Below, piece by piece: positions 16,864 through 24,931 of a stretch of 64,000 nucleotides of DNA. Source of the DNA: Streptosporangium roseum DSM 43021 (GTDB lineage: Bacteria > Actinomycetota > Actinomycetes > Streptosporangiales > Streptosporangiaceae). The stretch covers positions 8,742,001 through 8,806,000 of the forward strand of contig NC_013595.1 in assembly GCF_000024865.1 (NCBI RefSeq), in the 5' to 3' direction. The notes below the pieces were generated by a model. It worked only from the letters and a program-made list of their open reading frames with translations. It did not search any database and had not been told where the DNA came from. Within the stretch, counting starts at the first letter, position 1. The number at the start of each line of letters is the position of its first letter. A program made the position numbers and the translations under genes.

Positions 16864-17448
16864 ATGGCGGAGGAACTGTCGAAGCTGACGGGTCTGCTGT
16901 ACGAGCTCGGGCTGCTCAAGCGCTACAGGCGCACGGGCTGGCTGGTCGCGGGGGTGCGGGACCCCGAGAGCATCGCCGACCACTCCTTCCGGACGGCGAT
17001 CATCGCGAGCGTGATCGCCGCGCTGGAAGGCGGCGACCCCGAGCGCGCGGCGTTCCTGAGCCTGTTCCACGACACGCAGGAGACGCGGATCACCGACATC
17101 CCCTACCTCGGCAAGCGTTACCTGAAGGCGGCGCCGAACGAGGAGGTCACCGCCGACCAGGTGGGCGGTGTCCCCCGGTCCGTGGCGGAGATGGTGATCG
17201 ACGCGGTCGGCGAGTACGAGGAGAAGACCAGCCTCGAAGCCGTCTGCGCCCGCGACGCCGACAAGCTGGAATGCCTGATCCAGGCCGTCGAGTACCGCGA
17301 GCAGGGACACCAGAACGTGCAACCGTGGATCGACAGCTCCCTCGCCGCGCTGAAGACGCCGTCCGCCAAGCGCCTCGCGGACGAGGCGCTCGGCACGGGG
17401 TCGCTGGAGTGGGTGAGCCGTGCCCTCGGCGGCGACCGGGCCACCTGA
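16864..17448 (+). CDS. HD-domain phosphohydrolase, HDDC2/YfbR-like 5'-deoxynucleotidase
   Basis: A 194-residue metal-dependent HD hydrolase. The metal ligands are visible as H in ADHSFRTA, the HD pair in LFHDTQE and D in CARDADKLE. The N-terminal RYRRTGWLVAGVRDPESIADH closely follows the HDDC2 pattern (KRTGW, then PESVSDH), whose members remove the 5'-phosphate from deoxynucleoside monophosphates. That activity is inferred from family membership. ATG 16864 is preceded by GAGAGGGG. The gene stands alone between an unknown gene and an ABC exporter. Confidence 0.82.
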   Translation: MAEELSKLTGLLYELGLLKRYRRTGWLVAGVRDPESIADHSFRTAIIASVIAALEGGDPERAAFLSLFHDTQETRITDIPYLGKRYLKAAPNEEVTADQVGGVPRSVAEMVIDAVGEYEEKTSLEAVCARDADKLECLIQAVEYREQGHQNVQPWIDSSLAALKTPSAKRLADEALGTGSLEWVSRALGGDRAT

Positions 17449-17605
17449 CGCCCGCCCGCGCCCGAACCGCCGGCCGTGGCGGCGCTTCCCCGCGGCCGTA
17501 CGGCGGGCCGTAAGGGGAGTCGGCTCCGGCGGTGCGACGGGACGGATCTGACCGCACGTGGCCATCCGATGGCGGACTGTCGGTGGGGCGACTCACACTG
17601 CAACC

Positions 17606-19507
17606 ATGGCAGCCGACTCCCCCGAATCCGGATCCGCACTGGAAGACGACGACGCCCCCGGCCTCGCCGAGCTCAACACGCCGGAGTGGTTCGCCCTCTC
17701 CGGCGAGCTGGCCGGGATCGGGTTCCTCACCGTCGCCCGGCGGCTCCCCGCCCTGGTCCGTCAGGCTCTGGGCATGGCCTGGCAGGCTAGTCCCCGTGAC
17801 ACGGTCGCCGCCGTCGCCTTCAACCTGCTCGGCGGCGTGTTCACCGCCTTCGGCCTGCTGGCGACCACCGGCGTGCTGGAGGCCCTGTTCAGCACGGGCC
17901 CCACACCCGAGCGGGTCAGGGCCGCACTGCCCGGCCTGATCCTGGTCGCCACGGCCGCGATCCTGCGCACCACGCTGCAGGCGGGCGCCGGCTGGGCCCA
18001 GAGCAGGCTCGGCCCCCAGGTCGGCCGGATCGCCGAGGAGCGGCTCTACGGGCTGACCAGCCGGGTCGACCTCGTCGCCTTCGACGATCCGGAGTTCCAC
18101 GACGCGCTCCAGCGGGCCCGGACACGCGGGATGCGCACGGCCGACACCGTGGTGGACACCGCGATCGACACGCTCACCGGGCTGATCGGGATCGCCGCGG
18201 CCGCCGGTGTCCTCGGCCTGCTCCACCCCGTCCTGCTGCCGCTGCTGGTGCTGGCCGTGATCCCGGACGCCTGGGCCGCCGTGCGCGCGGCGAGGATGGG
18301 CTACACGACCGACTACGCGCTGATCCCCGCCCGCCGCCGCAAGTGGATCCTCACCGACCTGATGGCCGACCGGCGCACGGCCGCGGAGTCGCGGTCGTTC
18401 ACCATGCGAGGCTTCCTGATGCGGATGTACGACTCGGTGGCCCGCGGCGAGCAGGACATCATGCTGGGGCTCGCCAGGCGCCAGGCCGTCGCCCGGATCG
18501 TCGGCGAGGCGCTCGGCGGCCTCGGCACGCTGGCGGTCTACACGGCGCTCGGCCTGCTGCTGTTCTTCGGCACCGTCCCGCTGGCGGTGGCGGGCACCGC
18601 CGTGCTCGCCATCCGCTCCGGCAAGGGCTCCCTGGAGAACCTGATGTACGCCACCAACCGCCTCTACGAGGAGGGCCTCTACTTCGCCGACTTCCTGGCG
18701 TTCTGCGCGCTGGCCGACCGGCACATCCCCCAGGGCCGGCCAGGGCCGGCTCCCCAGGCGTTCGAGCGCATCACCACCGAGGAGATCACCTTCAGCTATC
18801 CCGGCTCCGACACCCCGGCCCTGCGCGGGGTGTCGGTCCGCCTCGACCGCGGGGAGGTCATCGCCCTCGTCGGAGAGAACGGCTCGGGCAAGACGACGCT
18901 GGCCAAGGTCCTGTCAGGCCTCTACCTGCCGGACAGCGGGCACGTCCGCTGGGACGCGGTGGATCTGGCCACGGTCGACCCCGACCTGCTGCGCCGCCGT
19001 ATCGCGGTCATCGCCCAGGATCACAGCCACTGGCCGCTGACCGTCCGGCACAACATCACGATGGGTGAGAGCAAGGGAGAGCCCGCGCTGTTCTCGGCGG
19101 CCGAGGTGGCGGGCGCCGACCAGGTCGTGGCCGAGCTGCCCCACGGCTACGAGACCCTGCTCGACCGGCGGTTCAAGGACGGCAAGGAGCTGTCCGGCGG
19201 CCAGTGGCAGCGGATCGCGGTCGCGCGCGGCTTTCACCGGGACGCTCCCCTGCTGATCTGCGACGAGCCGACCGCCGCCCTCGACGCCCGCGCCGAGCAC
19301 GCCCTCTTCGAACGCATCCGGCGGCATGCCGACGGCCGCACCGTCCTGTTGATCACCCACCGGCTGGCCAGTGTCCGCTACGCCGACCGGATCTACGTCC
19401 TGGACCACGGCAGGGTCACCGAGGAGGGCACCCATGACCAGCTCATCGAGGTCGACGGCCTCTACGCCGACCTCTACAGCCTGCAGGCCCGCGCCTACTC
19501 GGTCTGA
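17606..19507 (+). CDS. ABC transporter with fused membrane and ATPase domains (exporter)
   Basis: A 633-residue half-transporter. Residues about 60-330 are the six-helix membrane domain and 370-620 the ATPase: Walker A GENGSGKTTL, signature LSGGQWQRIAVARGF, Walker B LLICDEPTAALDA, and the switch histidine in LLITHRLASV. It should work as a dimer that exports a lipid, peptide or drug. The LSGGQWQ form of the signature is common in peptide and lantibiotic exporters, but no precursor peptide or modifying enzyme is nearby. ATG 17606 (MAADSPESG) is preferred over GTG 17558. It is followed by a convergent penicillin-binding protein gene. Confidence 0.85.
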   Translation: MAADSPESGSALEDDDAPGLAELNTPEWFALSGELAGIGFLTVARRLPALVRQALGMAWQASPRDTVAAVAFNLLGGVFTAFGLLATTGVLEALFSTGPTPERVRAALPGLILVATAAILRTTLQAGAGWAQSRLGPQVGRIAEERLYGLTSRVDLVAFDDPEFHDALQRARTRGMRTADTVVDTAIDTLTGLIGIAAAAGVLGLLHPVLLPLLVLAVIPDAWAAVRAARMGYTTDYALIPARRRKWILTDLMADRRTAAESRSFTMRGFLMRMYDSVARGEQDIMLGLARRQAVARIVGEALGGLGTLAVYTALGLLLFFGTVPLAVAGTAVLAIRSGKGSLENLMYATNRLYEEGLYFADFLAFCALADRHIPQGRPGPAPQAFERITTEEITFSYPGSDTPALRGVSVRLDRGEVIALVGENGSGKTTLAKVLSGLYLPDSGHVRWDAVDLATVDPDLLRRRIAVIAQDHSHWPLTVRHNITMGESKGEPALFSAAEVAGADQVVAELPHGYETLLDRRFKDGKELSGGQWQRIAVARGFHRDAPLLICDEPTAALDARAEHALFERIRRHADGRTVLLITHRLASVRYADRIYVLDHGRVTEEGTHDQLIEVDGLYADLYSLQARAYSV

Positions 19508-19637
19508 CCCCCGGGTACGGCCCGCGGACGGCCTCCCCTCCCTCCGGGCCGGATCCGCCACCCCGCCCCCGTGTCCCCGTCCCCGTCGGCCCCATCCCCC
19601 GGTCCGGTCGCGATCCCCGTTCAGCCCGGCCCCTCGT

Positions 19638-21101
19638 TCAGCCCCGATCCCCGAGCACGGCCTGCATGACGGCTTTCGCGATGGGAGCCGCCACCCGGCC
19701 GCCGAAGCCGCCGTGTTCCACGAGGACTCCCACGGCCACCCGGGGGTCGGCCGCCGGGGCGAAGCTGGTGAAGATCGCGTGGTCCTGCCCGGAGGCGGTG
19801 TTTTCGGCGGTGCCGGTCTTGGCCGCCACGTCGACGCCCGGGATGGCGGCGGCCGTACCGGTGCCGCCATCCCGGGTGACCGTGACCATCATCGCGGTGA
19901 GCCGGTTGGCCTCGTTCTCGTCGAGCGTCTGGCGGTAGCGCGACGGCTCCGTCTCGTCGATCACCGTGCCGTCGGCGAGGCGGACCTCCTCCACCAGGTA
20001 GGGGCGCATCAGCACGCCGTCGTTGGCCACCGCCGCGGAGATCATCGCGATCATGAGCGGGGTGGCCCGGTCGTCGAACTGCCCCAGCGCCGACATCGCG
20101 GTCTGCGCCCGGTCCATCTCCGGCGGATAGACGCTCCTGGCCACCGGCATGGGAACGGTGAGGTCGTCGGCGCCGAACCCGAACGCCTCTGCCTGCTCGC
20201 GCAGCGCGTCCTGGCCGAGGTCGATGCCGATCTTCGCGAAGGGCGTGTTGCACGAGGTCTTGAACGCGTACGCCAGCGGCGGGTTGCCGTCCCCGCAGGC
20301 CGTTCCGCCGGAGTTGTGCAGGTAGGTGTCGGTGCCGGGGAGGCGGAGCGCCTCGGGGGCGCCGACCTTCGTGGTCGGGCTGTACCTCCCCGAGGTGAGC
20401 GCGGCCGCACTGGTGACGACCTTGAAGGTGGATCCCGGCGGGTAGTTCTGCTGGATCGCCCGGTTCAGCAGCGGCCGGCCGGGATCCGCCCGCAGCCGCC
20501 TGTCGGCCCTGTCGAGCTGGGCGCCGTCGAAGGTCGCGTAGAGGTTCGGGTCGTAGGAAGGGAGGGAGACCATGGCCAGGATCGCGCCGGTGGCGGGGGT
20601 GATCGCGACGACGGCCCCGCGCAGCCCGGTGGCGCGCAGCGCCTCGTAGGCGGCCCGCTGCGCCCGCCCGTCGATGGTGAGCTTGAGCGTGGCTCCGCTC
20701 TCGGTGCCGTACACCAGCGAGCGCACCTTGACCCGGGGATCCCCGCCGGACAGCACGGCGTTCTCGGCCTGCTCGATGCCGGCTCCGCCGTAGAGCGAGA
20801 CGTGTCCGGTCACCGGCGCGTAGAGCGGCCCCGCGGGGTAGACCCGCCGGTATCTGTAGTCGGCGCCCCCGCTGTCCCGGCTGGTCGCGATGACCGTGCC
20901 GTCGCGGAGCAGGATCTCGCCTCTCGGGCCGGCGAACCGCGCGATCATCGTCTGGCGATTGCGCGGGTCCGCGTTGAGCCGGTCCGCGTCGAGCGCCTGG
21001 ATGTAGGTCACCTTGCCGAGCAGGGCGAACAGCATGGCCCCGCACACCAGGGCGACGTGCCGGAGCGGGATGTTGATCCGGCGAGCGCGTGGTGCGGCCA
21101 T
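19638..21101 (-). CDS. Class B penicillin-binding protein (PbpA-like transpeptidase)
   Basis: A 487-residue D,D-transpeptidase that cross-links peptidoglycan outside the membrane. It has one N-terminal membrane helix (about residues 14-32), a short dimerisation region, and a penicillin-binding domain with all three active-site motifs: S224-TFK227, S283-CN and K428-TG. The short N-terminal module matches PbpA rather than FtsI. ATG 21101 follows GAGGGG. It stands outside the usual pbpA-rodA-pknB locus, so it is a paralogue and may serve a special stage of growth such as sporulation; that last point is inference. Confidence 0.88.
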   Translation of the reverse strand: MAAPRARRINIPLRHVALVCGAMLFALLGKVTYIQALDADRLNADPRNRQTMIARFAGPRGEILLRDGTVIATSRDSGGADYRYRRVYPAGPLYAPVTGHVSLYGGAGIEQAENAVLSGGDPRVKVRSLVYGTESGATLKLTIDGRAQRAAYEALRATGLRGAVVAITPATGAILAMVSLPSYDPNLYATFDGAQLDRADRRLRADPGRPLLNRAIQQNYPPGSTFKVVTSAAALTSGRYSPTTKVGAPEALRLPGTDTYLHNSGGTACGDGNPPLAYAFKTSCNTPFAKIGIDLGQDALREQAEAFGFGADDLTVPMPVARSVYPPEMDRAQTAMSALGQFDDRATPLMIAMISAAVANDGVLMRPYLVEEVRLADGTVIDETEPSRYRQTLDENEANRLTAMMVTVTRDGGTGTAAAIPGVDVAAKTGTAENTASGQDHAIFTSFAPAADPRVAVGVLVEHGGFGGRVAAPIAKAVMQAVLGDRG

Positions 21102-21200
21102 GGGCCCCTCCCCCGATCGCGCTACCGGTCACCGATTTACCGGTTTAACAGCCAGACCGAAAAGGGGGCACCGTCCTGGGGCAAAGCGGCCGTACGGCTT

Positions 21201-21575
21201 CTAATCAACCACCGACCGGTAGTAATTGATCTTGTTTTGGACGGCCGTCTGCTTCTCGCGCAGGTTGTCGACCTGGGCTTCCACCCGCCGGTCATGGGCT
21301 TCGAGGAGCGCGATCCGGTCACGGATCGTATAGTCGCCCTGCCGGACCAGATCGGCGAAGCGGAGCATCTCCGCGATCGGCATCCCCGTGTCCCGCAGGC
21401 AGCGGATCGTGCCGAGCCAGCCGACGTCGTCCTGGGTGAACCTGCGCTGCCCGGCCGCGTTGCGGCCGACCGGCGCCAGCAGGCCGATCCGCTCGTAGTA
21501 GCGCAGGGTGTCGAGACTGAAGCCGGTCTCCTCCACCACCTGTCCAGGCGTGTACACACTCACGCCTGGCAGCAT
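21201..21575 (-). CDS. MerR-family regulator, divergent from aldo/keto reductase
   Basis: About 124 residues. The N-terminal MerR winged helix is YTPGQVVEETGFSLDTLRYYERIGLL, followed by a second helical motif and a C-terminal coiled coil (LEAHDRRVEAQVDNLREKQ). No cysteine pair for metal sensing is present, so it probably senses an organic ligand or stress. ATG 21575 or GTG 21563 can be the start. Two copies of its probable operator lie in the 80-base gap to the aldo/keto reductase gene, one covering its own start. Confidence 0.85.
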   Translation of the reverse strand: MLPGVSVYTPGQVVEETGFSLDTLRYYERIGLLAPVGRNAAGQRRFTQDDVGWLGTIRCLRDTGMPIAEMLRFADLVRQGDYTIRDRIALLEAHDRRVEAQVDNLREKQTAVQNKINYYRSVVD

Positions 21576-21578
21576 CCC

Positions 21579-21598
21579 ACCTGGAGTGCACTCCAGGT
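21579..21598. promoter_or_regulatory. Perfect 20-bp MerR operator, copy 1
   Basis: ACCTGGAGTGCACTCCAGGT is a perfect palindrome touching the start of the MerR gene. Its core TGGAGTGCACTCCA recurs at 21623-21636, 41 bp centre to centre. This copy would serve autorepression. Confidence 0.82.
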
Positions 21599-21616
21599 CA
21601 AGCGGAAAAGCCCTAT

Positions 21617-21647
21617 TTGACCTGGAGTGCACTCCATCTTCCATGGT
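21617..21647 (+). promoter_or_regulatory. MerR-type promoter of the aldo/keto reductase with operator copy 2
   Basis: TTGACC at 21617-21622 is a good -35 element. The 14-bp palindrome TGGAGTGCACTCCA begins directly after it, as in classical MerR promoters with a 19-bp spacer. The -10 element predicted by that spacing (CATGGT, 21642-21647) is weak, which fits a promoter that needs MerR to twist it. Confidence 0.7.
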
Positions 21648-21654
21648 GGTGCCC

Positions 21655-22593
21655 ATGACACACCTTCCCCTGGCTCTGGGCACTATCCCGTTCGGCACCG
21701 TCCTGGACGACAAGGCGACCTTCGCGATCCTGGACCGGTTCGCCGACGCCGGCGGCGCGATGCTGGACACCGCGAACAACTACCCCTTCTGGAACGAGGG
21801 CGCGACCGGCGACGAGAGCGAGCTGGCCATCGGCCGGTGGCTGGCCGCGCGGGGCAACCGCGACCGGATCGTGCTGAGCACCAAGTGCGGCGCCCGGCCG
21901 ACGGTCCCCGGCGACCGGACGATGGGCTCCGCCGAGGGCCTGTCCGCCGCCGCGATCGGCTCGGCCGCCGAGGGCAGCCTGAGGAGGCTGGGGACCGACC
22001 ACATCGACGTCTACTGGGCCCACATCGAGGACCGGTCCGTCCCGCTGGAGGAGACCCTCGGCGCGTTCGCCGAGCTGGCCGGGGCGGGCAAGGTACGCGA
22101 GATCGGGGCGAGCAACGTCACGGCCTGGCGCCTGGAGCGCGCCCGCGCCCTGTCGGAGGCCAACGGCTGGCCCGCCTACACCAAGGTGCAGCTCCGCCAC
22201 ACCTACCTCCGGCCCCGGCCGGGAGTGCGGCCGGTGGAGTCGGCCCACGTCATCGTGCAGGACGACATGATGGACTACCTGCGCGCCGAATCCGGCCTGA
22301 CCCTGTGGGCCTACAACACGCTCATGGCCGGCGCCTACACCCGGCAGGACCGGCCGGTCCCGGAGATCTACGACCACCCGGGCACCACGCGCGGGCTCGC
22401 CGTACTGCGCGAGGCGGCGGACGAGCTGGGCGTGACCGTCAACCAGGTGGTGCTGGCCTGGCTGATCGGCGGCGACCTCCCGACGGTCCCGATCGTCGGC
22501 GTGAGCTCCCTCGCCCAGCTTGAGGAGGCTCTCGGCGCCGTGGACCTCAAGCTCGACGACGAGCTCCGTGCCCGCCTGGACTCCGTCCGATGA
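21655..22593 (+). CDS. Aldo/keto reductase
   Basis: A 312-residue NADPH-dependent oxidoreductase of the aldo/keto reductase fold. The catalytic tetrad is recognisable: D near MLDTANNY (with Y), K in VLSTKCG, and H in VYWAHIED. The C-terminal VPIVGVSS is the nucleotide-binding segment. It probably reduces or oxidises small carbonyl compounds in the cytoplasm. ATG 21655 (MTHLPLALG) fits the family start; ATG 21643 is a possible alternative. The gene is controlled by the divergent MerR regulator through the promoter at 21617-21647. A 49-codon ORF overlaps its stop codon. Confidence 0.87.
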   Translation: MTHLPLALGTIPFGTVLDDKATFAILDRFADAGGAMLDTANNYPFWNEGATGDESELAIGRWLAARGNRDRIVLSTKCGARPTVPGDRTMGSAEGLSAAAIGSAAEGSLRRLGTDHIDVYWAHIEDRSVPLEETLGAFAELAGAGKVREIGASNVTAWRLERARALSEANGWPAYTKVQLRHTYLRPRPGVRPVESAHVIVQDDMMDYLRAESGLTLWAYNTLMAGAYTRQDRPVPEIYDHPGTTRGLAVLREAADELGVTVNQVVLAWLIGGDLPTVPIVGVSSLAQLEEALGAVDLKLDDELRARLDSVR

Positions 22594-22739
22594 GGGCGCG
22601 GGAGGAGCTGTGGTTCCTGACGCCCACGCCGCTGGGCGTGTGGCGCTTCGAGAACGCCCGGCCCAGGAGGTCCGGAGCGCACCCTTCCCTGCGGGCGCGG
22701 ATCGCCTCCGCGACGTTCTTCGCGGTCAGGCGGAGGTAG
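22590..22739 (+). CDS. Possible small protein, 49 residues, coupled to the aldo/keto reductase
   Basis: ATG 22590 overlaps the stop of the aldo/keto reductase as ATGA. The frame runs 49 codons to TAG, and all but two of the third positions are G or C, so it looks coding. The product (MRAREELWFLTPTPLGVWRF at its start) is basic, soluble and Arg-rich at the end; I know no family. It could be a small partner of the reductase or a chance frame. Confidence 0.35.
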   Translation: MRAREELWFLTPTPLGVWRFENARPRRSGAHPSLRARIASATFFAVRRR

Positions 22740-22852
22740 GGCGACGTCCCCCGCGGGCCGGGGCGGGCGGCGTCCTCCGCGGGTCAGGCGGACGCGGAAC
22801 CGGCAGGTGGATGTGGAGCCGGACGGGCGGGCGTGGAGCCGGGCGGGCGGCG

Positions 22853-23509
22853 TCACTCCTGGGGCAGGTGCTCCGACAGGTAGCGGCGGACCAGTCGCTT
22901 GCACTCGTCGATCAGCTCGGGGTCGCCGTCGGGCCGGGAGCGGAAGGCGAGCTTGAGCACGGCGTCGGCGGCCTCGACCGCGACGACCAGCGCCCGGTCC
23001 AGCGCCGGCCCGATCGGGGCCCCGAGCAGCTCGATGGTGATCGCGCGGAGCCGGTCGGCCACGATGACGTTGTTCTCCAGAGCGGTGTCGAGCATCCGCT
23101 CGGTCCCCTTGAGCGCCGGGCCTCCCGGCGAGGGCAGCACCTCGCCGAAGTCGACCACGGCGAAGCCCGGCGTCGAGCGTTTCATCGCGACGAACTCGTC
23201 GATCGCCAGATCCACCATCTCGGTCCAGTCCGACAGCTGCACGGCCGAGAGCCGGGCGGTGATCCGGCCGAGGAACGCCTCCAGGTTGCGCAGCGCCAGC
23301 GCCCGGACCAGCCCCTGCTTGTCGGGGAAGAACTGGTAGAAGGTGCCGATCGGCACCTCCGCGCGGCGCGCGACCTCCTTGGTGGTCAGCGCCTCGTAAC
23401 CCGCCTCGTCCAGCAGCCGCGCACACTCGTCCAGCATGCGCTCGACCCGTTCCAGGCTGCGCCGCTGGGCGGGACGGCGGCGGAGCGTCCCCCCGGAAAC
23501 GTTCGTCAT
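22853..23509 (-). CDS. TetR-family regulator, divergent from the GH1 glycosidase
   Basis: A 218-residue TetR repressor. The N-terminal helix-turn-helix spans about residues 18-65 (YEALTTKEVARRAEVPIGTFYQFFPDKQGL); the rest is a helical ligand-binding and dimer domain. ATG 23509 follows GGAG. It is separated by 71 bases from the divergent beta-glucosidase-like gene, and the gap holds an inverted repeat (23548-23564). It therefore probably represses the glycosidase, itself or both. The ligand is unknown. Confidence 0.87.
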   Translation of the reverse strand: MTNVSGGTLRRRPAQRRSLERVERMLDECARLLDEAGYEALTTKEVARRAEVPIGTFYQFFPDKQGLVRALALRNLEAFLGRITARLSAVQLSDWTEMVDLAIDEFVAMKRSTPGFAVVDFGEVLPSPGGPALKGTERMLDTALENNVIVADRLRAITIELLGAPIGPALDRALVVAVEAADAVLKLAFRSRPDGDPELIDECKRLVRRYLSEHLPQE

Positions 23510-23547
23510 CGCTCCATCATCCCCTACCTGGGCCCCTCAAGGACTAA

Positions 23548-23564
23548 CATGAGCCTCACTCATG
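23548..23564. promoter_or_regulatory. Probable TetR operator, CATGAG-N5-CTCATG
   Basis: CATGAGCCTCACTCATG is an inverted repeat of six-base arms with a five-base spacer. It lies 17 bases before the GH1 start codon and overlaps the region where its ribosome site begins, in the only gap shared with the TetR gene. Confidence 0.7.
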
Positions 23565-23580
23565 CTATCTGGAGGTCAGG

Positions 23581-24894
23581 ATGTTCCTTTGGGGTACGGC
23601 TACCGCGTCCTACCAGATCGAAGGCGCCGTCGCCGAAGACGGCCGGGGCCTGTCGATCTGGGACACCTTCGCCCATGAGCCCGGCCGTGTCCGCGACGGG
23701 CACACCGGCGACGTGAGCTGCGACCACTACCACCGCTGGCCTGAGGACGTCGCCCTGATGGCCGGGCTCGGGGTGGACTCCTACCGCTTCTCCATCGCCT
23801 GGCCCCGCGTCCAGCCCGAGGGCCGGGGCCGGATCAACCAGGCCGGCCTGGACTTCTACGACCGGCTGACGGACGCACTCCACGACAGGGGCATCGTCCC
23901 GGCGGCCACGCTGTTCCACTGGGACCTGCCGCAGGCACTGGAGGACGAGGGCGGCTGGCTCAACCGCGACACCTCCTACCGGTTCGCCGAGTACGCCGCC
24001 GCCGTGGCCGACCGGCTCGCCGACCGGATCCCGATGTGGATCACCCTGAACGAGCCCTTCGTGCACATGGTCTTCGGCTATGCCATGGGCAGCCACGCCC
24101 CCGGCAGGGCCCTGTTCCTGGACGCGCTCCCGGTGGCCCACCACCAGTTGCTCGGGCACGGCCTGGCCGCGGCGGCCCTGCGTGAGCGGGGGGCGGAGAA
24201 GGTGCTGATCACCAACAACTGCACCCCCGTCTGGCCCGCCTCCGACGATCCCGCCGACCTCGCCGCCGCCGACGCCTACGACACCCTGCACAACCGGCTG
24301 TTCAACGACCCCGTGCTGATCGGGAAATATCCGGATTTGTCGGCGTACGGCGTGACCCTCGACTGCGTCCAGGACGGCGACCTCGACCTGATCGGCGCCC
24401 GCCTCGACGGCATCGGCATCAACTACTACAACCCCACCCGGATCGCGGCCCCCACCGCCGAAGGACTCCCCTTCGCCGACACCGGCATCACCGGCCATCC
24501 CACCACCGCCTTCGGCTGGCCCGTCGTCCCCGACGGCCTGCGCGAACTCCTGACCGGCCTCAAGGCGCGGTACGGCGACGCCCTGCCGCCCGTCTACGTC
24601 ACCGAGAACGGCTGCTCCCAGCCCGACGTGCCGGGCCCGGACGGGGTGGTCGACGACCAGGCCCGGATCGCCTACCTCGACGGCCACATCGACGCCCTCC
24701 AGCGGGCGCGGGCCGAGGGCGTGGACGTCCGCGGGTACTACGTCTGGTCCCTGCTGGACAACTTCGAGTGGGCCGAGGGCTACCACCAGCGCTTCGGCCT
24801 GGTCCACGTCGACTTCGCCACCGGGGAGCGCACCCCGAAGGCCTCCTACCACTGGCTCGCGAGGCGGATCGCCGAGCACGCCGGGACCCGGTAG
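23581..24894 (+). CDS. Glycoside hydrolase family 1, beta-glucosidase-like
   Basis: A 437-residue GH1 enzyme, shorter at the N-terminus than many but with the whole barrel. The acid/base glutamate is E158 in TLNEP and the nucleophile E342 in VTENG. The GH1 start FLWGTATASYQIEGA is intact from residue 2. It has no signal peptide, so it should cleave imported beta-glucosides inside the cell. GGAGGT five bases before ATG 23581 fixes the start. It is controlled by the divergent TetR gene. It could act on cellobiose or beta-glucosides taken up by a transporter such as the one at 6.7-9.9 kb, but no shared operator links them. Confidence 0.92.
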   Translation: MFLWGTATASYQIEGAVAEDGRGLSIWDTFAHEPGRVRDGHTGDVSCDHYHRWPEDVALMAGLGVDSYRFSIAWPRVQPEGRGRINQAGLDFYDRLTDALHDRGIVPAATLFHWDLPQALEDEGGWLNRDTSYRFAEYAAAVADRLADRIPMWITLNEPFVHMVFGYAMGSHAPGRALFLDALPVAHHQLLGHGLAAAALRERGAEKVLITNNCTPVWPASDDPADLAAADAYDTLHNRLFNDPVLIGKYPDLSAYGVTLDCVQDGDLDLIGARLDGIGINYYNPTRIAAPTAEGLPFADTGITGHPTTAFGWPVVPDGLRELLTGLKARYGDALPPVYVTENGCSQPDVPGPDGVVDDQARIAYLDGHIDALQRARAEGVDVRGYYVWSLLDNFEWAEGYHQRFGLVHVDFATGERTPKASYHWLARRIAEHAGTR

Positions 24895-24904
24895 GGCCCG
24901 GCTC

Positions 24905-24923
24905 CCGGGCGGTGCCCGCCCGG
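24905..24923. terminator. Hairpin between convergent GH1 and aldo/keto reductase genes
   Basis: CCGGGCGG and CCGCCCGG form an eight-bp stem with a three-base loop in a 37-base gap between two convergent stops. There is no T run. It is a plausible two-way terminator. Confidence 0.5.
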
Positions 24924-24931
24924 CCGCCGCC

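Noticed and set aside
17449..17605. A precursor peptide gene before the ABC exporter
   Set aside because: No short frame with leader-like sequence, ribosome site or Cys/Ser/Thr-rich core was found.
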